From Ciona intestinalis (Eukaryota; Chordata; Ascidiacea; Phlebobranchia; Cionidae), in NCBI RefSeq assembly GCF_000224145.3, contig NC_020176.2, forward strand, positions 1-64,000: DNA of 64,000 nt. Direction: 5' to 3'. Both the position numbers and the translations under genes were made by a program. Shown piece after piece: positions 1 through 11,901 of this stretch; the first letter of the stretch is position 1; every line of letters begins with the position of its first letter. The notes beneath the pieces are model-generated. The model did no database searches, was not told the DNA's origin, and was given only the letters and a program-made list of their open reading frames with translations.

Positions 1-1172
1 CAACCTGTTTGAGAAATCTTTATTGTAAAGAACCTTCATCCTTCTAGCAACAAGGTCCGGCGATAAACATTCAAGCGAAGCCTCTCCTTCACGGTTCGTC
101 ATCAAGTTGTTTACCATGGCTGTGGGTTGGATACAATTTTTTAGTTGTTGGTAAGCAATTGTACTATAGTATGATGGCATAGTGCTCTCATTGTAAACAG
201 AGGATAAAGTGTTCAAAGCTCGATGCTGCTACCATTGTGGCTAGTGGGCTGTTGTGGACATACCTGTTTTTGGATAAGACAGTTAACACCAACTGCTTTA
301 CTCCAGTGCTCATTAGTGGGTTTTCTAAATTGTCAGCCAAACAGAAACAATCACCCACAGAGTTACATATGTGGTAACTTGTAAGTGGGCAAGAGGTGTA
401 TGAAACAGAACACCCGTGTTATAAGACTACATATCCACAAGAATTTATTAAAGATTAAAAGTCACGGTAACGTATGGTTTAGCTGGTGGATTCTTTACCA
501 GCACTAGAAACAAAATCACTTACTTTTGACAGTTTGTTTAATATGACAACACACCTTCTACATGAAATGTCAATAACATTTTATACCTACAAATATAGAT
601 GACTTACTTTTTATCGTGCGTTTAATATCCCAGTACTCAAACTTTTCCTCTGTTTGTGACACGATTATGACATCATCATCGTCGTCATCGGGTGGTTCCG
701 TCGTCGTTTTCGACGAATCAGATTCGACTTCTAAGTTTGACTCAGACAAACCAAACGTTCGTTCAGAATTCGACGACTTCTCATTGTTATTAGACACCTC
801 TGTGTCCATTATATTTACATCAGAATCTGATGAACTGTCTTGTATCACAACTTCCGAAGATTCAGATATTTCTGATGAAACTTTTTCAGTTTGTTTTAAA
901 CTTTCCCAACTACTTTCTTCAGGTTCATTCCACAAACTTTCAGCATTTCCCCAAAAGTCGTCATTACTTGCGTGCCCATTATCGTCTTTAATAGTTTTTG
1001 ATACCAAGTTACCAGTTCTGTGTTTTCTTTGCTTGTATTTCAAAGGAGATTGCGATAAATTTGTACATTTCTTGTTCGGTGAAAATTGACTGTGTAGCGG
1101 TCGACGTGAAGTAACTTTTTCATACGATTTTCCAATCGGTAAAAGTTTCATTTTGTTCGACGACGTTGCCAT
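1..1172 (-). CDS. Unrecognised acidic Ser-rich protein, N-terminal part (partial)
   Basis: Two exons read right to left: 1172-608 starting at ATG 1172, and 119 to beyond base 1. The first ends at a GTAAGT donor with one base left over; the second follows an AG acceptor and supplies two bases, so the frame is kept. The first 188 residues are low-complexity, acidic and serine-rich, with a run of six Asp followed by VIIVSQ near residues 163-175 and a Trp-rich stretch (FWGNAESLWNEPEESSWESL) near residue 73. The second exon reads as ordered protein (SPDLVARRMKVLYNKDFSNR). No family was recognised. The acidic region looks disordered and could be a nuclear or scaffold protein, but that is only a guess. 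The real frame is the minus one: it is conserved across the splice, unlike the plus-strand frame over 616-1089. Confidence 0.6.
193..435 (+). mobile_element. tRNA-derived SINE copy, in intron 1 of the left-edge gene
   Basis: It shares the window-wide SINE layout: a worn tRNA-like head with a TTCAAAGC box-B remnant, GCTGCTACCATTGTGG, GGGCAAGACACTT-like and CCAGTGCTCATTAGTGGG blocks, then the tail GAGGTGTATGAAACAGAACA. The copy is diverged. Confidence 0.6.
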
Positions 1173-1958
1173 GCTTATACAGCATAACGAGACATGAAAA
1201 TTACAAAGTTAAAGCTGTATATTACCTATAACACTATAAACTGTTAAAATTACCCCTTTATTATAATAAAATCTACTTTATTTGGAATAATTTGATAATT
1301 TTTCATACGCCTTGCAGTCAACTTCAGATTCTCTTTATACGATTTTGATGAGTAAGGCTAATTTTGCTGACGTAATTTTAAGTCCATTGAAGCTACAATA
1401 TTTTATGTCCCCACTTTTAATTCGTTTTCAATTTTAAAGATTAAATCTCATTTTTTACAAGTATTCGTTTGTTTTGACATCAATTTTAAAAATGTGTAAA
1501 ACGTTGACGATTCCCGATCCTAAGCCACTGTGAAAAGCTTGCACTGTAAAAAACATACTGGGTTCGATGCTGATAACATTATAGGCGTGTGTTTTTGCGC
1601 AGCAGGTATAACGACAACTGCTCTAACCCAGTGGACCCTTATGGGTTGTCTATATTGCCAGCCATACAAAAGGAATCACCAAGAATTTCGCATACACGAG
1701 CACGAGGTGTATGAAACAGAACAACCATGTTATAACGACTGTCGCTACCCCGCCTTCATTATAGTGTTATTCATTCACTCATTTAAAGATTGTCAGCTGT
1801 GACCAACCACGACACGGCATACCTTGAACACGTACAAACTACAAGCTGTAACATGTATACGCTTCCGGTTTACTAAGAAATTAAACTACGTTTTTTTTGT
1901 ATACGCACCTTTGATCGAACTGTCATTCTCATTTTCAACTCGTCAGCAACCATCGAAT
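1173..1958. other. Spacer between divergent genes, holding a SINE copy at about 1530-1790
   Basis: No gene was seen. The stretch separates the start of the minus-strand acidic gene from the start of the plus-strand fibrinogen-like gene, so it should hold both promoters. A SINE copy (ACCCAGTGGACCCTTATGGG, then GAGGTGTATGAAACAGAACA) fills about 1530-1790, and a short open frame there is part of the SINE. Confidence 0.6.
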
Positions 1959-4900
1959 ATGTCGTTTTGGTATTTAATATTATCAGCAATCTGGTTTCGT
2001 GACTGTTTTGCTTCTATGCGTAAGTAAATATAAAGTATATTTTAACTCTGTTCATATTTGCAATCGAGGATATTTTATTTAATTTTAAAACAGCTCAATT
2101 TAATATGACACCTAAACGTTTCGATGTCGTTTTCAACATCAAGGTAGAACAACTCGATATTTATCCTTATAAAAAGCGGTTTTAGAATTCTAGGTGGGGG
2201 AGAGATGGGACACATTTTTAATTTATTTTTTTGTTCCATTTGTTAGAAAACAAAAAAAATCTTTAAAGAATTATAAAACTGTAAATTGTTAAAACACGAA
2301 CAGTATATTTGGGTATTCTGTGCTAAATCTGTCCCATCTTACCCCGCAGTACGATACGTCTGGCAGTAACAATTTTTATATTTCTTCATTTTCAATAAGT
2401 CAAGAACAAAAGCCTTTGCGCAGATAATATATAAACGTTTACGTATTGCATACGCAGTATCGTAAGCAAGCATAAGGTGTATGTGAAACACAACACCCGT
2501 GTTACAACGACTGTCGTTACATAACCACGCAGAATGTCGTTTATTCAATCACGTCTATAAACAAAAATCATTCACAAAGCTATAACATGGCCAAAAGCAA
2601 GCTTCATGTTATGAAACAAATAAGCAACATTTATTCCTACCACGCCCACAGCCACAGAAGGCTTCGACTCATTTTGTTCGATATCGGCGCACCCACGAAT
2701 GAACTTCACTCTAAACTACGGACCTTACTCTACGAAGCCCAGCCAAGTCAATGTTACGTTTTTTCCAAGCGATCCGTCACAGGAACATGTTTTCCACGTA
2801 TATGTGAAAAGTTGGGACGCTAATAAAGCGGATCTTGAGATAAGGAGAATGGATAACAATGTCGCCGGGTGGGAGGAATTGTCGGTGACCTTGGTTTGGT
2901 CAGTTGGGTTTAAGCAACAGAAAGGTATTTATTCTATTCACTGAATTTCTGAATTTAAACAAGACTTGAATTTCTTCAACTCAGAGGCCACTAAAATTGG
3001 TTGATCAATTGTCAGTCATACAAAAAAAACACCCACGAACTTACATACTTGGGAACTCGTAAGCGTGCACGAGGTGTGTAAAACATAACACCCGTGTTAT
3101 AATGACTGTCATTGCCCGCCATCTGAGGATAAATAAGTTACATACATGGTAACTTGTAAGCGAACATGAGGTGTATGAACTAGAATACCCGGCATAAATA
3201 AGCTACGTTCATTTATTCATTTATTTAAAACATCCTACAATGTATATAATATAATATAATTCCCACCTTAATTGCTCGCAGGTTTACAAAACTGTAAAGA
3301 CATCTACGACACTGGTCAACGCCATAACGGGATCTACGACATTCAAGTTGTCGGTTATAATGGGGAAGCTATGAAAGTATATTGTGATATGGAGACGGAT
3401 GGCGGGGGGTGGCTGGTGGGTGGATATAATACAAATGTTAAACTGGAAGGCATTGAATGGCATTTAGATTTATATTTTAAGAGTAATAAAATAAATTTAT
3501 CTTCGTAAAACTTTTCGTACATATCAGGTGAATGTTTATGTTTTCATTCTCCTTTATCGTCCCTTTTGTTCAAAACGAAAAAAAAATACGGAATTATGTA
3601 ACCGTAGCCTTTTTGTTCATATTTGTTCAAAACACGATCAGAAATAGAGATTTAGGTGCAAACCGTAACCTATCTTACCCAATGTGCAAAAGGACGAGGT
3701 AAATTTGAACTCTTCCACAAACCCCCTGCTGGCCTGCTGCATCGTGTATAATCCACTTACTTAAAATATAGCATTGAATAATCTGACTTTTATTTTAATA
3801 ATATAATACACTATTTTGTATTTAAACAGCCATAGAGATCATGGATTATAGTTTTTTTTTGTTTTAAATTGAGAATGGGATTAGCAGCAGACCAACAGTC
3901 GCTTAAACTTATATATCTTAATCATATAATGTACATTGTTTTGTATGCATGAAGGTATTTCAACGTCGAACCGATGGCTCTCAGGGCTTTTACTTGGGTT
4001 GGAACAAATATGTAAAAGGCTTTGGGGACAAGAACAACGAATTCTGGTTCGGTAAGAAAAATATCTCGTTGTATAATTTCGTGTCTCGTCGTATACGGCT
4101 TCAACCGTACACAATGAAAATTATAAAAATAACGTTGTTCACAATACTGCTAAAAGATGCAGCAACAGACTATTTGTATGTACGGCAGGAACACGAGTTT
4201 TTTAGGGCTGGGGTGAAATAGGCGAAAATAACGACTGTAGTTGCTCGCCATGTGAGGGTAAACAAGTTGCATCACGGCCTACTAGAGATCTCTAGTAGGC
4301 CGTGGTTGCATTAATTCATTTAAATTTAGGGTTGGAGAAACTGCATTTGCTCACACGTACAGGGAGGTATGAGTTACGAGTAGACCTCAGGAATTGCACA
4401 AACTTCGCGAAATACGCTGTGTACTCGTGAGTATTTAACCCTTGCTAAAACTTCTCCACAAATTAATGTTAATTGGTGCTTTTTTCACAAATTTATTTAA
4501 ATTTTATTTGTTTAAAACTTGAGACTTTAAACTAGGCGTTCATGGTGCTTTAAAATCGTTATGTTGTTGACTATAGATGTATAACGCTCAGTTTGACCTT
4601 TTAGTAGCTATATACGTCATTTTTGTGACCTGTATCGTGTCTTTAATTTTCTAGAAATTTTCGCGTTGGTAGTTCCCCGTATTATCAATTAACAAGCACT
4701 GGGTATAGCGGCAATGCGGGTAAGTGAACATCTGCAATCGTAACAATATAACGATATATAATGTGGTGTAATATATAGTAAGGTGGGGAGGGGGGACACC
4801 TTTAGCACATAATATCCAAATATATCCTGATCGTGTTTTAAACGATCAACAACGGTCTATGGGAGCCGTGAGGATACGGTTTTATATTTCTTTAAACGTA

Positions 4901-5656
4901 TATTACATAAAGTATCCGCTTTGAGAAAATCATTTTACTATACAAAGGTATTTGTTTGGAACAAAGTTACTTAGCAAGCTTTTTTAAAGCAAGATTGAGC
5001 GGATATTAGGCGCCAGTTATCCAAAATTGCAAACCTTTTCCATTTGGGAGTTAAAGAATAGGGGGTGGGGTCGCAGTTGTTACGGGTTCAAGTCTGTAAA
5101 TATTTCCTTAACAGCGAGATACGTTTGATAGATAACCAAACATGTATTGTGCGTTCATTAAATCATAGCAGCGGTGTTGCGCAACCATTTTCATATACAA
5201 AATATTAAAACACATTTCGGCCCCCTTGCCTCACCATTATACATAACAGCAGCGTCGTTATAGGATGGACTCGTGACACACCGGTAGGTTACGGAGCACC
5301 GGTTTACATATGGTAGCTTATCTATAAACTAAACTAACTAAAGAGAAAATACTCATGCAAAGTTTTACACCACAGGCAACGCATTGCAGTTTCACAATGG
5401 CCGCAATTTCACAACCAAAGATCAAGACAACGATATCCTCGAAAGAACAAATTGTCCACGCCCCGGGTGCGACAATTGCGCAGTGAAGCACAAAGGTGCA
5501 TGGTGGTACAGTAAATGTCACTCCGCTAACCTTAACAGCTTTTACGATCCTTGCGTTGTGCAAAGACCTTTTCATGGCGTAGTCAGTTGGAATTCGTTTA
5601 ATGGGGAAAAGCGAGGCTTACGTTTTTCGGAAATGAAGTTCAGGCCCATTGACTGA
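1959..5656 (+). CDS. Secreted fibrinogen-related (FReD) lectin-like protein
   Basis: Seven exons: 1959-2019, 2652-2924, 3282-3415, 3955-4051, 4330-4426, 4655-4719 and 5376-5656. All junctions are GT-AG and keep phase, giving about 335 residues. Residues 1-20 ([19 protein letters not shown]) look like a signal peptide. Exon 2 encodes a beta-rich segment ([20 protein letters not shown]) that may be a small beta-sandwich; its family is uncertain. Exons 3-7 make a full fibrinogen C-terminal domain with [38 protein letters not shown], the calcium-site sequence DQDND, and [17 protein letters not shown]. Such domains usually bind acetylated or sialylated sugars in innate defence or cell recognition. 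Between DQDND and NCA there is an added stretch with two Cys ([12 protein letters not shown]). Exon 2 could alternatively start at 2658, two residues shorter. Neighbours give no functional hint. It faces a claudin gene tail to tail. Confidence 0.93.
2191..2347 (-). mobile_element. MITE-A copy (intron 1 of the fibrinogen-like gene)
   Basis: Inverted ends resemble AGGTGGGGGAGAGATGGGACAC and its complement near 2330-2347. The interior carries the family AAAGAATTATAAAACTG and GGATATTTGG-like blocks. Shorter than the usual 190 bp and diverged. Confidence 0.7.
2980..3215 (+). mobile_element. SINE 3' half with a doubled tail
   Basis: TTGTCAGTCATAC with an A-run, then two successive tails (GAGGTGTGTAAAACATAACA and GAGGTGTATGAACTAGAATA), each followed by ATAAATAAGTTACAT-like sequence. 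The head is missing. It sits in intron 2 of the fibrinogen-like gene; a further tail piece lies at about 2465-2540. Confidence 0.6.
4266..4311. mobile_element. 32-bp perfect palindrome with a 7-bp target duplication
   Basis: Bases 4273-4304 form a perfect palindrome with 16-bp arms (arm CACGGCCTACTAGAGA). The heptamer GTTGCAT lies directly on both sides (4266-4272 and 4305-4311), as a target-site duplication would. It lies in intron 4 of the fibrinogen-like gene, ending 25 bases before exon 5. A second copy with a different flanking heptamer is at 29929-29976. The family is unknown. Confidence 0.75.
4777..4920 (+). mobile_element. MITE-A copy, 3' truncated
   Basis: Starts TAGTAAGGTGGGGAGGGG and carries the family interior (AGCACATAATATCCAAATAT, GTCTATGGGAGCCGTGAGGA), but the far inverted end is missing. 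Confidence 0.75.
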
Positions 5657-7055
5657 GACCGAAGAGATGCGATCACCGGTGTTAACTTGCACAAATTTGT
5701 AAAGCTTTTTGTTATATTAAAGTCGGTTTAACCTTAACCAAAAACTCTATTATAGCCACGCAAAGTGTTATTACATAAATATAAATATTGTTCCATCTCA
5801 TTTTTAAATCTTTATATAGTAGGGTGGGGAAAGATGGGATACCTTTAGCAGAATACCTAAATATCCTGATAGAGTTTTAAACAATTAACGACGATCTATG
5901 GGAGCAGTGAGGATACAGTTTTTATAATTCTTCGAATGTTCTTTGTTTACTACTAAATGGGACGAGAAAAAAGAGCTAAAAGGTGTCCCATCTTCCACCG
6001 CACCACTGTATAATAAAAATTAGTAATACTATTCTACCTAATTTTTTACCTTTTATACCTTCAAATGCCTTGCGACCTCACACTAAATGTAAACGGCGCA
6101 TTTCGTTGAAACAGTGACCTTGTGCTTTTTCTTTATTCGTTGATATTAAACAGTTCTATACGCAGCATAGCATTTCTAAAATGTACAACCAATTCAAGAG
6201 AATGTATGCGGTCGAATGGTTAACAGGCCGGCCTACCCCTGGCAAAAACCTAGTGATTGCGTGCCAAGAATGCGACAAGAGGCGCTGTAGTTGATTATGC
6301 GAGTAATCGCCCACAAGCTTTGCAATGATCACCGCAATTATTACGTTGATACCCAATCCCGCATAGAGTTGTATAAACAATGGTTAAGATAGACTGAAAA
6401 GATGTTCCATCTTCTCACCCCCTCCCCCTACTACATTACAAAAAGTTTTCGATTTGAGAAAATCTTTAAAGTTACTTGTCAAGAAAAAACGTGTCCCATC
6501 TTACCCTACCCTACTATAAAACTGCAATGCCTAGGACTCCATGTTGTAATTCAATAATGAACTTTAATAAGCACAGTATGTATAAAGCGACATAAACAAT
6601 TTACAGCTTTTTATAATTTGCGTAATTTAAAATTTAATATTTAAAGTTGTGTTAACATAATACATTTTGCTGTTCTTAACAATGTCTGCTGAAAACGAAA
6701 ACAGGGGACGAAAAAAATCCTAAGTTCTGGATCTCCGTAAAAGCTCAATATGACAGCATAAAGCGCGTGATTTGATTGGCTAAGAATAAAGTTTAAATTA
6801 TCCACGTGTTATTTTTGTTGCTGTGATGGTTAAATCAAAATATACAAAAGTTTCGTATACTCAGTTCAATAGTGTCATTAAAACGGAGTTAAGTAAGCAG
6901 TATGTATGCCAGAATATCCTAGTTTTATGTTTACTTTGAAAATATCAATGCAAAAAGTCTCTAGCCTAGTGGTATCTTATGTCAAAACATGTCCGTTGCG
7001 TAACAAGTTACTGTATATGACGTAGACATTACGTCACTACTACAGCATAGTTACA
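5657..7055. other. Spacer between convergent genes
   Basis: No gene was seen. It holds one whole MITE-A copy (listed separately) and, at about 6388-6520, two isolated MITE-A right ends (CCATCTTCTCACCCCCTCCC and TCCCATCTTACCCTACCCTA). The remainder is AT-rich with no other recognisable structure. Confidence 0.6.
5815..6012 (+). mobile_element. MITE-A copy, near full length
   Basis: Starts TATAGTAGGGTGGGGAAAGA and ends with the complement (GTGTCCCATCTTCCACC). The interior matches the family (ACGATCTATGGGAGCAGTGA, TTCTTTGTTTACTACTAAAT). Flanked by TA-rich sequence. Confidence 0.85.
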
Positions 7056-10000
7056 TCACACATACTCCTGTGACGGTGCCAATGTAGATTTGGTTGGATG
7101 GTATCGATATGTAGGAGGTATATCTTCTTCATCCGAGTTACCGCAGCTGATACACAAAGCCATGATTGAGCCGACCACTTGTAAAGCACCGCCGACCCAA
7201 CCAAGGAATAAAGCATATCCAAACGTGTATCTATCATAAAATGACGGAAAGATTGTGAAAGGACGTGGTTTTTGTTTTGGGTGAAGTTAAGCAGTTATTT
7301 CAGAACATAGAAAAGTAGTACGAGTTATTGGTTAGATTGTTAGAATAAATAAAAACCAAGTTAACTTTCTGGGTCCGAGATGTACGTCAAGTATAGACTG
7401 ATCAAATAAGTTAAAACTTGTTTGATCAATAACCGTCATTAGGTGTCTTGCCTTAGTTAGAACAAACTCAGTGGTGGCAGTATAGAGCCTCAAAACCGTT
7501 GAACCAGCTTAAACACCCGTGTTATAACGACTATTGTTGCACTACCACGCGAGAATAAATTTTACGTTACGTACGTGGTATTTTCAGTTACGTACGTGGT
7601 AACTTGTAAGCGGGCACAATGTGTATAAAACAGAACACCCATGTTATAACGACCGTCTTTGCCCCGCCATGCGAGGATAAATTTCTCCATCCACAACCCT
7701 CACCTTGTACCGCTGCCTCCAGTTAATCTCAACCTTGTTAGATATTCATGTTGGATCCTGATGTCGTTGGCATACCACGAAACTGCAGCAATGATCAACA
7801 AGCCAGCAAGCATAGAAGCTCCACCGGATGCAATGGTCAACTTATTCTACAAAACAAACTTAGGTTACATTTTAACAGCAGAATTTCAGAAGGAACCCGC
7901 CGTCGTTTTTTAACAACGCGCTTTTAGAAGAGGAGGGGAATACCGTTATATTATTTTAATGAAAACTATTTGTTTACAACCAAATGAGACGATAAAATGA
8001 AATGAAAACATGGACCATCCTCCACTTACCGACTAATATGTTTGTTACACCTCCACACTTACCTGCAAACTCTTTACGCTTAATACAGTCGCCGCAACTG
8101 CAAGGCAGATTCCAATAAATGATATAAAAAGAGAAGACAAGCTGAATCCACGCGCTGTAACGTAATGAAATATTAAAATGATATTTATGAGGTACGGTAT
8201 TGCAAAAGCCTGGTCTAAGCTAAGTCTCCATAGCAACTGCGGCTCCGTAGTTTTTCACTCATCGGCCATCGGCGGAAAATGTTGAAATCAACAAGATTTT
8301 TTCTCAAAAAAACTGAGCAGTTTGGGGTGTATTTTTATATTGGTTGTGTTTTAACGAATGTCTTCCTACTTTTAATCTATTTGTTATTTAAACTAATTTG
8401 ATCTTCGGTGTTGTATCAAAATGATAAGTAAAATGAATTTTTTAATACTTGTAGTATATTGGCAAGGAAGAATGTTTATACAATTTAACTTCTGGCTTGT
8501 TTTGTTTAAATTTCGAGCAATAAAACCGAGATAGCAGCCATGGCCTGGTTTCAATTCTCTTAAAACGAGTTGGTTTCTTACTTTATCGGGACAGGATAAT
8601 TATGGCGTTGGAAAACACCGCCTCGAGCTGCTGTCGCTCATAAACAATTAAGGAGAAGACAGACAAGGACATTTATTGGGCGCAGAGAGCTGTAAAAGCC
8701 ACCGAATTTTATCTGTTTTTTTTTCCTTTTTAATTCCTGTTCTTAATTAAATTTGTACCAATTGAACATAACATTCTACACTTTATATTATTTATCCATT
8801 TGATTACAAACAATTGTGGAAAATCTCTAACAAAATATACAACTAAATTAATTTAAACAACTTATAACCTGAAATATTTAGTTCTTTATAAACAAATCGG
8901 ATGTTTGCCATTGGATGATAGAAATTGAACGAAATACAATTAACCTTACCTACTTGTAGCGGCTTGTGACCGAGAAACAGTTTGTTGTTATTTCATTAAA
9001 ATGGGTCAAAATAACCCAATGCTGTTACGTGTTGCGAATATTTGATGCTAAACCTCACCTGCTTGGAGTTCGGTTGGGAGACCGAGGAAGAATCTGTTGA
9101 AATCATCGCAATCCCAGTTTCCTGTTGCAAAAGTTTGGCATCTTATCCAAAGTCCCTCGTGCTGGAAGGGATAACAGGGGATAAATGGATATACAGCAGA
9201 TGAAAGGATGAGTAAATGAATGAATGAGTAAATGAATGAGTAAATGAATGAATGAATGAATGAATGAATGAACGTAACTTTCTTTATCTTTGCATGGCGG
9301 TGCAACGACAATCGTTATAACACGAGTATTTTGTTTCATACATCGCGTATGTAACTTTGTGAGTGATTAAACGCCTTGTTTAAAGACACGTACGCCCGCA
9401 GCGGTAGCAGTAACGGGCTGTATGGGGTAATGGCACATGATCTAAATCCGAGTAAACGAACAGTTACTGATTTAAAATTCATAAGACTTAAACGAACTTA
9501 AATTTATAGTATAAACAAATAGTTAAAGTAATCAAAGAAAAACTAAACGCATACACCAGCCAACGTAACTCCAATGAAGCAACTATGCAGTAGGCTATAT
9601 AACCACAAAAGGCAAGTACATTTAAGTAACAATAGATAAACTAAATGCATACACTAACTTAACTACAGTACAACTGGCAGTCCAAGGGAATTGAGTAACG
9701 TGGTAATTGGGCAAAAAGTGGGAGACGTAAGAATGTAGATTATTATTCCACACGCGCGTGGTGCGTTTATTTAAGGTGTTGGAATTTACTGCAGCAGTTT
9801 GCTTCGGGACAAGGCTCGAAATCGGTTCTCACTCATATAAAATCATAGAACAAAATGCTCGATTTTGAGGCCCGTAGGATTTAACCACGAATTCACTGAA
9901 CTTTGTGTTAGCATTTAAACTTCGCCCAAGGCGCTGATTAACACACAAAGTATAATACAATGCCAATCATGTGGATTAACTCGTATCTAGTGGAACAACT

Positions 10001-10627
10001 TTGAGAAACGCACTTAATTTTTTTTGCTTTAGTTATTTTCGGATTGTTCTATAACTGTATCTGTTATTTATAATATATAGGCGTGGTCCACAGGGGTTGG
10101 GCATTAAGTATTTTGCTATTTAGGACACACACAGCAAAAATGGTATCAGCATCAAGCTTCGAACCACCAATCATCTGGTTAAGAGCAAGGGCCCGCAACT
10201 GAATGTACCTCTGAATATTACTACAGCTATGTTTTGTACGCCGAAAACCTTAACGCATCAAAAATATATAGTGTATAAGGGTGGGGAAGATGGGACGCCT
10301 TTTTCCTTTTATTTTCTCCTCCCATTCGGTTGTAAATAAAGAACATTCAAAGAATTATAAAACCGTATCCTCACGACTCCTATAGACGGCTATTAATTGT
10401 TTAAAAAACGATCAGGATATTTAAATATTTTGTGCTAAAAGTGTCACCCTCACCCTATACATAATAATAAACTCATAAAGATAAATCATCCATACCCGAA
10501 CTATAGAGTCGTTCAAAGTGTCTTCCAGGTCGTTTCGTTTCCAGTATGGCAGAAATACGGTTACAACTTCAAGTATGAATGCGATTACATACAGTATACA
10601 CACAGCTATATGCAAACCGCTTGCCAT
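7056..10627 (-). CDS. Claudin-family tight-junction protein (copy A)
   Basis: Five exons, read right to left: 10627-10496, 9161-9059, 8154-8063, 7846-7704 and 7230-7056. All are GT-AG and in phase, giving 214 residues, a typical claudin length. Four membrane segments are encoded: TM1 in exon 1, TM2 in exon 3, TM3 in exon 4 (AGLLIIAAVSWYANDI) and TM4 in exon 5 (FGYALFLGWVGGALQVVGSI). The claudin signature of the first outer loop is present: W29, G47-L48-W49, C52 and C62. The C-terminus SQEYV is a PDZ-binding tail of the kind that docks to ZO proteins. Claudins seal paracellular space between epithelial cells. TM2 is followed by a shorter loop than in copy B, lacking its Pro-Cys. The gene is a tandem partner of the one at 15160-17764, with the same exon phases. 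Confidence 0.92.
7500..7690 (+). repeat. SINE tail, doubled (intron 4 of claudin A)
   Basis: Two successive tail-like units: AACACCCGTGTTATAACGAC at about 7511, then GTGTATAAAACAGAACACCC and GCCATGCGAGGATAAAT at about 7620-7680. The second ends close to the claudin exon 4 donor. Confidence 0.55.
9211..9273. repeat. Simple repeat (AATG)n
   Basis: Runs of AATG and AGTAAATGA lie just before a reversed SINE-tail fragment (9280-9365), in intron 1 of claudin A. Its Phe/Ile/His-rich open frames on the minus strand are repeat translation, apart from the true claudin exon 9161-9059. Confidence 0.85.
10273..10461 (-). mobile_element. MITE-A copy in intron 1 of claudin A
   Basis: Starts AAGGGTGGGGAAGATGGGAC and ends TCACCCTCACCCTATAC. 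The reverse-orientation interior is present (AAAGAATTATAAAACCGTAT, AACGATCAGGATATTTAAAT). Its edge lies about 35 bases downstream of the exon 1 donor. Confidence 0.85.
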
Positions 10628-11714
10628 GATATTATAATTATGGAACCTAACAAAGTTCAAAGGACGGATATCTGAAAAAATAATTATTAGTATAGTTTCG
10701 TTTTTGACACAAATATCTATATAGACAGCAATAACATCTAACGTTTTTTTGCCCTTTGAATTCCTTTCAACCAAGTAAAACAAAATACATAAACTAAATA
10801 TTTACAAACTTAATTGTCAATGAATTAAACCTTTGACAATATACAAACGAAACAGCCAGACTGAGTTCTATTATCTTCTGCAGACGTTGACTCCTATCTT
10901 TCTTTTATATCCCGCAAAGCAGACGCTATTAATACCAATATCACGTGTCTCTTACAAGGATGTTATTTTCGAGCAAAAACAGAAACCATCGTTTTTAAAT
11001 TCAAGGAGAAAGTCATTTAACTTAAGTTGCTTTACAAAAACAAAGTTACGTAGGTTTTAATAAAATTAAATTTTTTTAAAGTGTTTATTTTTTATAAAGA
11101 CTTCAGACGTACAGTTGAAATAAAGGCAAATAGACATATATATGGTTAATGCGAAAACATTTTCAGCGGTTTTTGGATGTTTTGAACAAACCGGAGAAAA
11201 ACCTAAATGTTCGATAAACCTTCATGACATACTTCTACAATTAAAAAAAAAACCTAGTAGCGATTTTCAAAACAAGTTTTTTTTGTCACGTTTTACATAA
11301 ACGGTAAAATATTTAGACCTACCATGTTACAGTTTAAACTTGAATAGTGAACAGCTAACTCTGAACTTGGCCTTTTACCCAGAGTTCTGGGAAATCTCAA
11401 CTTAATCCAAGTTTATCAACGTTAACAGCGCTTCTAGTTAAACAGGGGTGACTAATATATAACTTACTTTAATACATAAAGTAACCGCGCAAGTTGAATA
11501 AGCTAACTTGGCGCTCCAGGCGTATACCTGCCCAAGTCCAAACAAAACACGACCGATTGTGATGTCATACAGGGACATACTACTTAAGGCAATATGCAAC
11601 CACGTGACCATGCTTCATGTACAGCGCATGAAAATTTGATAAGCGAAGATAAGAGGTGTACTGCTGTGTCGGAGGCAAGCTGTTTAAGTATACGGCCATG
11701 CGCATACTTTTATG

Positions 11715-11901
11715 TAGTACTGTTGGGGAAGATGGGACATCTTTGGCACATAATATCGAAATAATCTATTTGTGTTTTAAACAACGGTCTCTGGGAGTCG
11801 TGAGGGTACTGTTTTATAATTATTTGAATGTTCTTTGTGTACTACCAAATCGGACGAGACATTCGAGTGAAAGGTGTCCCATCTTGCCCCACCCTACTAT
11901 A
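11715..11901 (+). mobile_element. MITE-A copy
   Basis: TAGTACTGTTGGGGAAGATG to CCCATCTTGCCCCACCCTAC, with the family interior in forward order. Slightly short internally. Confidence 0.85.

Noticed and set aside
616-1089. 157-residue plus-strand open frame rich in Ser and Asp
   Set aside because: It is the shadow of the minus-strand exon, whose frame continues across a phase-consistent splice; the low-complexity codons read open on both strands.
1959-5656. Self-sterility v-Themis gene
   Set aside because: v-Themis is also fibrinogen-like, but those genes are paired with polycystin-like s-Themis genes, and none is present here.
9048-9339. Phe/Ile/His-rich minus-strand proteins
   Set aside because: Most of the frame is translated (AATG)n and SINE tail; only 9161-9059 is the true claudin exon, and in its own splice context.
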